From positions 51,609 to 115,608 of the forward strand of contig NZ_JAAZSQ010000005.1 in the NCBI RefSeq assembly GCF_012395835.1: a stretch of DNA of 64,000 nucleotides. Direction: 5' to 3'. Positions 55,299 to 63,930 of the stretch are shown one piece after another; the stretch's first letter is position 1; each line of letters opens with the position of its first letter. The notes below the pieces were generated by a model. That model saw nothing but the letters and a program-made list of their open reading frames with translations. It ran no database searches and was not told where the DNA came from. Made by a program: the position numbers and the translations under genes. Origin of the DNA: Arthrobacter mobilis. GTDB lineage: Bacteria > Actinomycetota > Actinomycetes > Actinomycetales > Micrococcaceae.

Positions 55299-56831
55299 AT
55301 GGCAGCAACCAGCGTATCGCTCGGCATCGACATTGGAACCTCCTCCTGCAAAGCGGTGGCGGTAGGTCCCGATGGTTCGGTTGTCGCGGCCGCCTCGGCC
55401 GACTATCCCCTGTACACGCCTGGCCACGGCAGGAGCGAACAGGACCCCGAAGACTGGTGGACTGCCGCCAACCAATGTGTTCGACAGGTCACCCGGGCAC
55501 TGTCCGCAGAAGGGGCCGAGGTCACAGCCGTCGGACTCAGCGGGCAGATGCACGGGCTGGTAGCACTGGACAGCGATAACAAGGTCATTCGCCGGGCCAT
55601 CCTTTGGAACGACCAGCGCTGCGACCCGGAATGCACAGCCATCACGGAGAAGGCCGGAGGGATCGAGCGGGTCATCGAGGCCACGAACAACCGCCTCATC
55701 ACCGGCTTCACTGCCGGGAAGATCCGATGGGTCCGGGACTACGAACCGGAAAATTTCGCACGACTGGCCAAAGTCCTGAATCCCAAGGATTACCTGAGAT
55801 TCCGTATGACCGGCGTCTTCGCTACGGACGTCTCCGACGCATCCGGCACCGGCCTCTACGATGTCGCCGCCCGGCGCTGGTCGGAACTCATGCTCGAAGC
55901 CACCGGTATCCGCGCCGAGATGCTGCCGCAGGTGGCCGAGTCCACAGACGTGACCGGGACCCTGCTGCCGCAAGTGGCCAGGGACTGGAACGTCTCCAGC
56001 GATGTTCCGGTCTTTGGCGGCGGCGGTGACGCCGTCATCCAGACCCTGTCCATGGGCATCACCCGGCCCGGAGACATCGGGGTAACCCTCGGTACGGCCG
56101 GGATTGTGGCAGCGGCCTCCGACTTCTGCCCGGACAACAAGCAAGGAAAGGTCCAGGTCTCCTGCTACAACCGTCCCGGCTACTGGCATGTCATGGGGGT
56201 CTCGCTGACAGCCGCCGGCGCCCTGCAATGGCTGGCTGATACGTTGCAGGAGCTGGGCCCCGATGCCGGGATATCCTTCTCGAAGCTGGTCGGCCTCGCC
56301 CGGAACACGCCGCCGGGGGCCGACGGGCTGCTCTTCGTGCCCTACCTCGCAGGTGAGCGCTCGCCCCACTACGCGCCCAGTGCCAGCGCAGGCTGGGTTG
56401 GTCTGACCCGGATGCACCGACTGGGGCATTTGGTGCGAAGTGTCATCGAAGGCACTGTGTTGAACATGCGTGAGATCCTCGAGACCCTCCAGGATCTCGG
56501 CATCACCTGCGAGCGGATCATCGCCTCCGGCGGTGCCACGCGTGAACCCTTCTGGCTCCAGACGATGGCGGACATCTTTGGACGCGAAGTCGTCACCTTG
56601 ACCGGGTGCGCCGAAGGAGGTGCCTACGGAGCAGCCATCACGGCAGGAGTCGGAGCAGGAAACTGGGACTCCTTCGACGAGGCCTTCGCCAACCTCCGGG
56701 TGGATGCTTCCTACCAACCCGACCCCGCGAACCACCAGTTCTATCTCGGCGTTTTCGAGGGCCACCGCCGGCTGTTCCAGGACCTGACCGAGGTGTACAA
56801 AGATGTGGAGCTGGCGAGAAAAAATGGCTGA
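55299..56831 (+). CDS. xylB: FGGY carbohydrate kinase, xylulokinase-like
   Basis: A 510-residue sugar kinase. N-terminal phosphate-binding SLGIDIGTSSCKAVAV, the substrate loop GLSGQMHGLVALD (a xylulokinase hallmark), NDQRCDPE, and the C-terminal ATP site IASGGATREPFWLQTMADIF. It should phosphorylate D-xylulose or a similar ketopentose made by the dehydrogenases at 48206-50022. The stop overlaps the HAD phosphatase gene. Confidence 0.92.
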   Translation: MAATSVSLGIDIGTSSCKAVAVGPDGSVVAAASADYPLYTPGHGRSEQDPEDWWTAANQCVRQVTRALSAEGAEVTAVGLSGQMHGLVALDSDNKVIRRAILWNDQRCDPECTAITEKAGGIERVIEATNNRLITGFTAGKIRWVRDYEPENFARLAKVLNPKDYLRFRMTGVFATDVSDASGTGLYDVAARRWSELMLEATGIRAEMLPQVAESTDVTGTLLPQVARDWNVSSDVPVFGGGGDAVIQTLSMGITRPGDIGVTLGTAGIVAAASDFCPDNKQGKVQVSCYNRPGYWHVMGVSLTAAGALQWLADTLQELGPDAGISFSKLVGLARNTPPGADGLLFVPYLAGERSPHYAPSASAGWVGLTRMHRLGHLVRSVIEGTVLNMREILETLQDLGITCERIIASGGATREPFWLQTMADIFGREVVTLTGCAEGGAYGAAITAGVGAGNWDSFDEAFANLRVDASYQPDPANHQFYLGVFEGHRRLFQDLTEVYKDVELARKNG

Positions 56832-57465
56832 TATCACCGCTGTCATTTTCGATCTCGACGGTACGCTCGTCGACGGCTCCGCAGACATCGCCGACGCCAT
56901 GAATAAGGCTCTGATGAAAGCAGGCGCCGAGCCCGTCACTACCGAACAGGTCGCTTCCTACCTCGGGGGAGGCCCCCGGATTCTCGTGGAGAAGTGCCTT
57001 GGAACCCACCGGGCCCGCCTTTCGAAGGACGCCGTCCAGGAGGTTCTCGAGGACTACTCGGCTTACTACCGCGCAAAACCGGCATCCAAAACGCTGCTGC
57101 TCGATACCGCTGCCACGGCCATCCCGAAGCTCATTGACGCCGGGGTGAGGGTGGGCATCTGCACGAACAAGCGCACCGCGATCGCCCAGGAAGTGCTCGA
57201 AGCCTTCGGCCTCGACAAATTTATCGGCGCGATCATCGGATCAGATCTGGCTGAAGCACCCAAGCCCAGCCCCCGGCACCTGCTGAACACCGTCAGCGCG
57301 CTGCAGGTCGATCCCGCCGGCACGCTGTACGTCGGAGATACCCACATCGACAGCGCTGCAGCCTCAGCCGCCGGAATTGCCTACGCCCATGTCGGCTGGG
57401 GCGAAGATAACGTTCCGGCACGACACCGGCTCAAGACGTTCGACGACCTCTTTTCCATCATCTAA
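56824..57465 (+). CDS. HAD-family phosphatase, phosphoglycolate phosphatase-like
   Basis: A 213-residue HAD hydrolase starting at ATG 56824. Motif I VIFDLDGTLVDGS, motif II CTNKR, motif III lysine in APKPSP, motif IV VGDTHIDSAAA. It could dephosphorylate phosphoglycolate or a misphosphorylated pentose as housekeeping for the kinase upstream. It is coupled to xylB by an eight-base overlap. Confidence 0.9.
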   Translation: MADITAVIFDLDGTLVDGSADIADAMNKALMKAGAEPVTTEQVASYLGGGPRILVEKCLGTHRARLSKDAVQEVLEDYSAYYRAKPASKTLLLDTAATAIPKLIDAGVRVGICTNKRTAIAQEVLEAFGLDKFIGAIIGSDLAEAPKPSPRHLLNTVSALQVDPAGTLYVGDTHIDSAAASAAGIAYAHVGWGEDNVPARHRLKTFDDLFSII

Positions 57466-57490
57466 AACCGGATTCCTGAACAGGAGAATA

Positions 57491-58249
57491 ATGTACGAGG
57501 ACCTCAGCCCGCAGGACGCAGCGAAATATGCGGCAGGAAAAGCAGCCGTCGAGAGGTATGCCAAGGACGGCGCCCGGCTCGGTCTGGGATCAGGCACCAC
57601 CTCCGGCTGGTTCGTCCGCGCCCTGGGTGAAAGGGTCGCTGAAGGGCTCGACATCGTAGGCGTTCCCACATCGAATTCCACCCGCGACCTCGCACTGTCC
57701 CTCAACATCAAGCTCATCGATCTGAACGACCTTTCCGAGCCCCTCGACGTGACCATCGACGGACCTGACGAAGTCGACAAGGACGGCGACATGATCAAGG
57801 GCGGCGGCGCCTGCCTGCTGTGGGAACGGCTGGTCGCCGAAGCTTCCCGCAAGATGGTCTGCATCGCAGACAATAGCAAGCTTGTGGACCACTTGGGCAA
57901 CTTCCCGCTGCCGATCGAAGTCATCCCCTACGGCTGGAAAGCGACCCGCCGATCGATCGCGGCCCTGCTCAAGGACCTCGGCTATGAGGACAAAGAGATC
58001 ATTCAGCGGCACAAGAACGGCGAACCCGTTATCACCGACAGCGGAAACTTCATTCTCGATGTGAAGCTGGACAAGATTACGGACAAAGCACTGCTCGACA
58101 CGAACCTCAACTGGCTCGCCGGCGTCGTCGAAAACGGACTCTTCACCGGCATCGCGTCCGAGATCATCATGGCTTCGCCCGACGGGTCCTTCGAGATCAT
58201 CGACCTTCCCAACCGTAAGCCTGCCCGCCGTCCGGAATGGCGTAGCTAG
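57491..58249 (+). CDS. rpiA: Ribose-5-phosphate isomerase A family protein
   Basis: A 252-residue protein from ATG 57491 with an AGGAGAA ribosome site. The RpiA motifs GLGSGTTSGWFVRAL, TIDGPDEVDKDG and KGGGACLLWERL are all present. It is 15-30 residues longer than common RpiA. The family interconverts ribose 5-phosphate and ribulose 5-phosphate; an isomerase for another phosphosugar is possible because this is a substrate-specific locus rather than a housekeeping one. Confidence 0.92.
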   Translation: MYEDLSPQDAAKYAAGKAAVERYAKDGARLGLGSGTTSGWFVRALGERVAEGLDIVGVPTSNSTRDLALSLNIKLIDLNDLSEPLDVTIDGPDEVDKDGDMIKGGGACLLWERLVAEASRKMVCIADNSKLVDHLGNFPLPIEVIPYGWKATRRSIAALLKDLGYEDKEIIQRHKNGEPVITDSGNFILDVKLDKITDKALLDTNLNWLAGVVENGLFTGIASEIIMASPDGSFEIIDLPNRKPARRPEWRS

Positions 58250-58298
58250 GGCGGCGCGCAGGTCCCTGAAACCACCACGAACCGCTAGGAGAAGCGCG

Positions 58299-59771
58299 AT
58301 GACCGCATCCACGGCTACCGTCCCCGAAACCACCACCGCCAACCAACTCGAAGCCATCCTCGCCGCCGCGCACACCGCTTCGCGTATCTGGGGCGGCTGG
58401 CTGCCCGCCGAGCGTGCCACGGCGCTGGAGGCCGTCGCCGATGCCCTGGATGCCGCGGCCGGCGAACTGGTCCCCACCGCCATGGCCGAAACCAACCTGC
58501 CCGAGGCCCGGCTGGCCGGCGAACTGAAGCGGACCACCTTCCAGCTGCGGCTCTTCGCCGAGGTCCTGCGGGAGGGCGGCTACCTGGACGCACGCATCGA
58601 CCATCCGGACCCCGAATGGCCCATGGGAGCACCCCGGCCGGACCTGCGCCGCGTGCTGGAACCGGTGGGCCCGGTGCTTGTCTTCGCCGCCAGCAATTTC
58701 CCGTTCGCCTTCTCGGTGGCCGGCGGCGACACCGCCTCGGCACTGGCCGCAGGCAATGCCGTTGTGCTCAAGGCCCACTCCGGCCACCTGCGGCTGTCGG
58801 CGCAGACCGGCGAAGTGGTCGCCGCCGCCCTGGCCGGTGCCGGCGCGCCGGAGGGGATCTTCGCCGTCGTCTTCGGCACCGACGCCGGGCGCGAGGCGCT
58901 GAAGGATCCGCGGGTGAAGGCTGCCGGTTTCACCGGCTCCATCCCCGGCGGCCGGGCGCTGTTCGATATCGCCAACGCACGCCCGGAACCGATCCCGTTC
59001 TACGGCGAGCTTGGCAGCAACAACCCGGTGTTCGTCACCCCGGCCGCCGCCGCGCAAAACGGGCCGGAGATCGTCAACGGCTTCGTGGCCTCGTTCACCG
59101 CCGGCGCCGGCCAGTTCTGCACCAAGCCCGGCACGCTCTTCGTGCCGGCAGCATCCGGACTCACCGACGCACTGCGCCAGGCGGCACTGCCCGCCGCGGC
59201 CAAACTGCTGAACTCCCGCATCCAGCAGGGCTACCAGGAGGTCCTGGGCAACCTGGGGGCCAACACCCGGTTCTCCGTCCTGGTCCAGGGACCCGGCCCG
59301 CTGGCCGATCCACCCGGTCCGACACTGCTGCTCACCACCGCGGCCGACATGCTCGCCTCGCCGCACGAGCTGCAGCAGGAATGCTTCGGCCCCGCCGCCG
59401 TGGTGGTGGAGTACGACGACGCGTCGCAGCTTCCCCAGCTGGCCGAAACCTTCGAGGGCCAGCTGACCGCGACGGTCTTCGGCACCGGGACGGACGACGT
59501 CGCCGACCTGGTCGCTGTGCTGGTCCGCAAGGCCGGGCGCGTGCTCTGGAACCAGTGGCCGACGGGCGTGTCCGTCACCTACGCCCAGCAGCACGGCGGG
59601 CCGTACCCAGCCACCACTGCTGCCGGTTCCACCTCCGTGGGCACGGCGGCCATCGGTCGTTTCCTCCGGCCCGTGGCCTACCAGAACTTCCCGCAGCACC
59701 TGCTGCCGGCGGCACTGAAGGAAGACAACCCGCTGGGCATCCCGCGCCTGGTCGACGGCCGGCGCGCCTAG
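58299..59771 (+). CDS. 2-oxoglutarate-semialdehyde (2,5-dioxovalerate) dehydrogenase
   Basis: A 490-residue ALDH of the distinct KGSADH branch: VFAASNFPFAFSVAGGDTAS in place of the usual PWNFP, FTGSIPGGRALF, catalytic glutamate in YGELGSNNPVF and cysteine in AGQFCTKPG, and C-terminal NQWPTGVSVTYAQQHGGPYP. It converts 2-oxoglutarate semialdehyde to 2-oxoglutarate, the last step of oxidative pentose (Weimberg-type) or glucarate pathways. It pairs functionally with the FAH-family gene at 51676. Confidence 0.92.
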   Translation: MTASTATVPETTTANQLEAILAAAHTASRIWGGWLPAERATALEAVADALDAAAGELVPTAMAETNLPEARLAGELKRTTFQLRLFAEVLREGGYLDARIDHPDPEWPMGAPRPDLRRVLEPVGPVLVFAASNFPFAFSVAGGDTASALAAGNAVVLKAHSGHLRLSAQTGEVVAAALAGAGAPEGIFAVVFGTDAGREALKDPRVKAAGFTGSIPGGRALFDIANARPEPIPFYGELGSNNPVFVTPAAAAQNGPEIVNGFVASFTAGAGQFCTKPGTLFVPAASGLTDALRQAALPAAAKLLNSRIQQGYQEVLGNLGANTRFSVLVQGPGPLADPPGPTLLLTTAADMLASPHELQQECFGPAAVVVEYDDASQLPQLAETFEGQLTATVFGTGTDDVADLVAVLVRKAGRVLWNQWPTGVSVTYAQQHGGPYPATTAAGSTSVGTAAIGRFLRPVAYQNFPQHLLPAALKEDNPLGIPRLVDGRRA

Positions 59772-59784
59772 CGTTTCTGCCGGA

Positions 59785-59821
59785 CCGTGGCCTGCGGACC
59801 GTTGCGGTCCGCAGGCCACGG
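59785..59821 (+). terminator. Hairpin terminator of the sugar locus
   Basis: Perfect 16-base arms (59785-59800, 59806-59821) around GTTGC, 13 bases after the dehydrogenase stop. No T-run follows. Confidence 0.8.
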
Positions 59822-59855
59822 CCGTATGCCGCCTGAGCAAATCGACTAGGCGGAC

Positions 59856-60065
59856 ATGTCCGCAGGGTTGAAGGACGCGCCGGACCGCCTGCAGCGGGCG
59901 ATGAACCACACCCTGGCCCAGACCGGGATCGAGCACGCCGAGCACCGCGCCCGCGCGATCGGCATCGCGAGTGGCTGGAAGTGCTCAAGGACTACCTGGC
60001 GCCGCCGAACTGCACCTCCCCGTTCGCGCCCATCTGGACCACCAAAATGGCGGGCCGGGGAATGC
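59856..60065 (+). pseudogene. Second copy of DNA alkylation repair C-terminus
   Basis: Begins SAGLKDAPDRLQRAMNHTLA (in frame from about 59857) and continues HAEHRARAIGI; a one-base loss near 59970 shifts to EWLEVLKDYLAPPNCTSPFA, ending near KMAGRG. This is the same C-terminal region as 43563-43745 but better preserved. No N-terminal or middle part is present. It is gene debris that followed the sugar locus. Confidence 0.75.
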
Positions 60066-60134
60066 GGTCTTGAGGGGCAGTGAGCAGGCCGGAAGCGCAG
60101 TCTTAAACAAAAGGGAGGACGGGGTAGCCGGCGG

Positions 60135-61016
60135 TCAAACCCCGCGCGCGTGGACGGCGTGGCCCGTCGCGAGCCGGCCGCCGGCGGTGACGTACGCGTA
60201 GACGCCCATGTTCGAGTGGCCCAGGTGTGCGTACAGAAGGTTCAGCATGGGCAGATCGCGCTTGGCTGTGCCAAGGTTGACCTCGGTGGCGGCGCAGCGG
60301 GCAGTTTCCTGGAAGACTTCGAGCCGCACGTCGCCGCACTCCAGCACTGAGCCCGGCAGCGCACGTTCGGCGAAGGGCTCCAGTCCCTCAAGATGGATGT
60401 TTGCCCGGAAGCGCAGTGGGTCAACAGTGACGCCGGCGCGCTCGCCGAGCTCACGCACGGAGGCAAGGTTGATGATCGACACCGCCTGCATTTCACGTTC
60501 GCCGGTGCGCAGCAGGTCCGGGAAGCGCAGCCCGTCCTCCTCCGCGAATACCGGCAGCCGATCCGCGGGCAGCTCCAACAGTTCGGCGACGTAGCCAACC
60601 AAGGCCTGGCGTCCGGCGGCGGTGGACAGATCCGCTGTCAGCACCGCAGGCGCCCCGGCCACGGTCCCCGGGGCGGGCGCCGCCGGGAACAACTGAAGGA
60701 CGTCGGTGTCCGGATCATAGACGCTGCGCACCGCGGCGAGCCGTTCATCCTTCATCAGCACGTGGAACTCACGTTTTCCCAACAGCTGCCTGGCCCCGGG
60801 CACGTACCGGCCGTCGCGGCGGGCGAGGGCGTAACGGCGGTCGTGCGGAAAAGCCCGTCCGGCTTCCAGCTGTACCTCGTCCAAGCGCTGCGGACTCAGT
60901 CCCTTGACCGGGTAGTAATACAGCGAGTCGATGGTTCCGGACAGAGCGGAGGAATTCTGCGGCACAGAGCCAGTGTAGAAGGGAACGGCCCGCCCCTCGT
61001 GCAGGACCACCCCCAT
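60135..61016 (-). CDS. MOSC domain protein
   Basis: Up to 293 residues. The conserved part begins SGTIDSLYYYPVKGLSPQRL, a MOSC N-terminal beta-barrel segment, and includes HDRRYALARRDGRY, AVSIINLASVRELGERAG, DPLRFRANIHLEGLEPFAE and the catalytic-cysteine region ETARCAATEVN. Such proteins bind molybdenum cofactor or handle sulfur transfer. The start is uncertain: GTG 60965 or 61010 are alternatives to ATG 61016. No cofactor genes are adjacent. Confidence 0.85.
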   Translation of the reverse strand: MGVVLHEGRAVPFYTGSVPQNSSALSGTIDSLYYYPVKGLSPQRLDEVQLEAGRAFPHDRRYALARRDGRYVPGARQLLGKREFHVLMKDERLAAVRSVYDPDTDVLQLFPAAPAPGTVAGAPAVLTADLSTAAGRQALVGYVAELLELPADRLPVFAEEDGLRFPDLLRTGEREMQAVSIINLASVRELGERAGVTVDPLRFRANIHLEGLEPFAERALPGSVLECGDVRLEVFQETARCAATEVNLGTAKRDLPMLNLLYAHLGHSNMGVYAYVTAGGRLATGHAVHARGV

Positions 61017-61251
61017 CTGGGCGCCAAAAGGGGGACGACGACGGTGCGTGCGCGCCGCCGTCGTCCTCTGACTAACGGTGGAGCTCTTTGCGGGGCTCGA
61101 CGCAGGATCTGAAGGAACAGGCCTGCACGTGGCTGTTGCCTTGGCCGTTCCAAACCGTCGGAGGGAGACGGTAGCTTGGGCGTTGTCCGGACACCGGGTG
61201 CCGCCCGGAGCCGGACTGCAGGTTCCACAGGCCCCATCCCGGGAGGGAAGA

Positions 61252-61909
61252 ATGAGCCAGACAAGCCAGCGTGTGGAAACCCGCGTCGAGACGGAGCGCG
61301 CCAGGCTGCTCCAGGTGTTGGAAGGGCTGGACGAACAGCAGTGGTCCGTTCCCAGCCTGTGCGCCGGCTGGTCGGTGCGGGACCTCGCGGTGCATCTGCT
61401 GATGCCCTATGAGGTGGCCGTGCCCCGGTTCATGGTCATGATGCTGCGGGCGAGGTTTGACTTCAACCGCGCCGCGGACCGCTGGGCAACCTCGGACAGG
61501 CGCTCGCCGTCGGAAGTGCTGGCCGGTCTGCAGGACACCGGCCACCGCAGGTTCTCGGTGCCGGGGGCGCCGGCCGAGGCGCCCCTGAGCCACCTGGTCA
61601 TCCATGCCCAGGACGTCTACCGGCCTCTGGGCCTGCCGTCCCCGACCGACCCGGAGAACGCCGGCATCGTCCTGGGGCAGCTGACCAGCCCGCGGGCCCG
61701 AGGCCTGGTGCCGCCGGGAATCCTCGGGGGTGGCGTTTTCGGCCACGGACACGGACTGGAGCTATGGCGAGGGACCCCAGGTTTCCGGGACGGCCGTGGC
61801 GCTCCTGACAACGCTGTCCGGGCGTACCGCGGCGTTATCCGATCTGACCGGGGAAGGGGTGGCCGGCGTGCGTTCACGCCTGGAGCCGGCCAGTGCTGGG
61901 AACGCCTGA
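61252..61909 (+). pseudogene. Maleylpyruvate isomerase family (mycothiol-dependent) protein, frameshifted
   Basis: From ATG 61252 (ribosome site GGGAGGGA) the frame gives the helical DinB-like domain: LCAGWSVRDLAVHLLMPYEV and SHLVIHAQDVYRPLGLP. After PPGIL one extra G in the five-G run 61726-61730 shifts the frame. Removing it restores VAFSATDTDWSYGEGPQVSG and ALLTTLSGRTAALSDLTGEG to a stop at 61907-61909, the standard end of this family. The uncorrected frame runs to 62025 with no conservation. Either a recent lesion or a sequencing error. Confidence 0.85.
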
Positions 61910-62058
61910 TCCCGGCAGTGCCGGCGGTTCAAGACTGGGGTGAATGGTGCGTCACAGGTCTGTGTTTAACCGGGCCCTGCCGTGTAGCGGTTGACACACG
62001 CTGGATCTTCTTGCGAGCGAGGTAAACGCGTCTTGTGCCAGGTCCGGCCGGCGCCGGG

Positions 62059-62421
62059 CTACGCTTCTGTGCCTGCAGCGGATTCGCCCCTGAGGAACCG
62101 CGTGATGTTCTTGGGAAAGTCGTCCGCCAGGTTCTTTGACAGGCCCGCATCACTGATGCCCACTGCGATGTTGATTTCCGGCAGCAGCCCGTCCAGCGGG
62201 GTGACCAGCAGTCCGCTTGCCGACGGGGCGGGGGCGGTTCCTAAAATCCCGGCAGGTACAACGGTGATGCATTCACATCGTGCGTCACCTCTGATCCGGA
62301 TGACCCCTGCCCGGAATGTCACCTGCTCCCTTGGTGCCTGGGTTACCCGGATGGGCATAGCCCTTGGCGACATAGGCATTCGACGGCGTTCAGCCCTGGG
62401 TGCAAACTGATGTGTAGTCAT
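62059..62421 (-). pseudogene. Possible LysR effector-domain remnant
   Basis: The minus strand encodes CECITVVPAGILGT, GLLVTPLDGLLPEINIAVGI and a tail KNITRFLRGES, the sort of sequence found at the end of LysR-type regulators (pocket strand plus last helix). The N-terminal HTH is absent and the first 40 residues look non-coding. It is divergent from the MHS transporter, where a LysR gene would be expected. Weak support. Confidence 0.35.
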
Positions 62422-62552
62422 TCGTGACGCTCGTCACAAGCGGTCCACTTCGGTGTTCAGAGCACATGCCCGGCCTTAAGGGGCAGGGCTCCGGACCGAA
62501 ACCCGCGCCAGCCCTACGACCGCCACGGTCCTTGGCACCAAGGAGCAACAAA

Positions 62553-63887
62553 ATGTCCCATCATGAACAGCATCAGTTGGCAGGACAACGTCCAGGGCCC
62601 CGCCAATACGTTGTGGCCTCGCTCGTGGGCAACGCGCTTGAGTGGTACGACTTCTTCCTATACGCCACAGCATCGGCAGTCGTCTTCGGACGCCTGTTCT
62701 TCCCTGCGGACACCGACCCGCTGGTGGGTACGTTGGCCGCGTTCGCAGGCTTCGCCGTCGGTTTCGCCGCCCGGCCCTTGGGCGGAATCATCTTCGGACA
62801 CATCGGCGACAGGATGGGGCGCAAGCGTGCGCTGGTCCTGACCTTGACGATTATGGGCATCAGTACCGCGCTGATGGGTTTGCTGCCGACCTACGCCCAG
62901 ATCGGGCTGCTGGCGCCTGCGTTGCTCATCGTGCTGCGCATCGTCCAAGGCATCGCCGCGGGCGGTGAATGGGGCGGAGGCGTGCTGCTGATCAGCGAAA
63001 ACTCCACCGATTCACGCAGAGGCATGCTCGCCGCCTTCAGCCAGGGCGGAATCTCACTCGGCTTCGTGCTGTCGTCCCTGGCCTTCTTCCTGGTCCAGCT
63101 GATGCCCGAGCCGCAGTTCCTGGCCTGGGGCTGGCGCCTGCCCTTCCTCCTGAGCGTGGTGTTGCTCGCCGTGGGCGCGTATATCCGCTTCCGGCTGCCC
63201 GAATCCCAGGAGTTCACGGAAACCCGCCAGAACCATTCCCATCACCGCGTCCCGGCACTGCAGGCGCTGCGCACCCATCCCCGCGAGATCCTGGTGGCCA
63301 TGGGCCTGCGTGTGGCCGAGAACGGCGGCTCCTACATCTTCCTGTCCTTCTCGATTGCCTACGGAGTCCACGTGGGCGTGGATAAGGGACTGCTGCTGAT
63401 GGCCGTGGCTGTCTCAATGCTGGTGTCATTCGGCACCTACATCTTCTTCGGACACCTCTCCGACAGGATCGGCCGCCGGCCTGTCTACGCCTTCGGCGCC
63501 GTGGGCATGATCGCTATGGCCTTCCCGTTCTTCGCGATGATCGACGCCAACACCCCCGGCATCGTCATCCTGGCCTTCCTCATCGGCAACGGTCTCTGCC
63601 ACGGTGCCATGATCGGGGTCCAGCCGGCGTTCTTCCACGAACTGTTCTCTGCCGAAGTCCGGTACTCCGCGATGGCGATTGCACACGAGCTGGCAGCCGT
63701 TTTCGCCGGCGGTCTGGCCCCTGTCATCGCCACCGCCTTGTTGCTGCGCTTCGGTTCCTCCGTGCCGGTATCGATCTATCTGATTGGCATGGCCCTGGTG
63801 ACCCTTGTGGCTTTGGCAGCTTCCCGCCGCATGGCGGGCTCAACCCAGCACAGGAACGCGGACCGGGCACCGGAAACCGTCTCCTGA
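62553..63887 (+). CDS. MHS-family MFS transporter for carboxylates
   Basis: A 444-residue transporter; ATG 62553 follows AAGGAG by seven bases. It shows the MHS hallmarks: SLVGNALEWYDFFLYATAS, GHIGDRMGRKRAL, GIAAGGEWGGGVLLISENS and FGHLSDRIGRRPV. Twelve membrane segments. The family imports dicarboxylates, shikimate, proline or aromatic acids with protons. The next gene is thiolase-like, so its substrate may be degraded via a CoA ester. Confidence 0.93.
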   Translation: MSHHEQHQLAGQRPGPRQYVVASLVGNALEWYDFFLYATASAVVFGRLFFPADTDPLVGTLAAFAGFAVGFAARPLGGIIFGHIGDRMGRKRALVLTLTIMGISTALMGLLPTYAQIGLLAPALLIVLRIVQGIAAGGEWGGGVLLISENSTDSRRGMLAAFSQGGISLGFVLSSLAFFLVQLMPEPQFLAWGWRLPFLLSVVLLAVGAYIRFRLPESQEFTETRQNHSHHRVPALQALRTHPREILVAMGLRVAENGGSYIFLSFSIAYGVHVGVDKGLLLMAVAVSMLVSFGTYIFFGHLSDRIGRRPVYAFGAVGMIAMAFPFFAMIDANTPGIVILAFLIGNGLCHGAMIGVQPAFFHELFSAEVRYSAMAIAHELAAVFAGGLAPVIATALLLRFGSSVPVSIYLIGMALVTLVALAASRRMAGSTQHRNADRAPETVS

Positions 63888-63930
63888 GCGGCAGTAATCC
63901 TGCTCTGCCCACTTCAATGAAAGGACCCTC

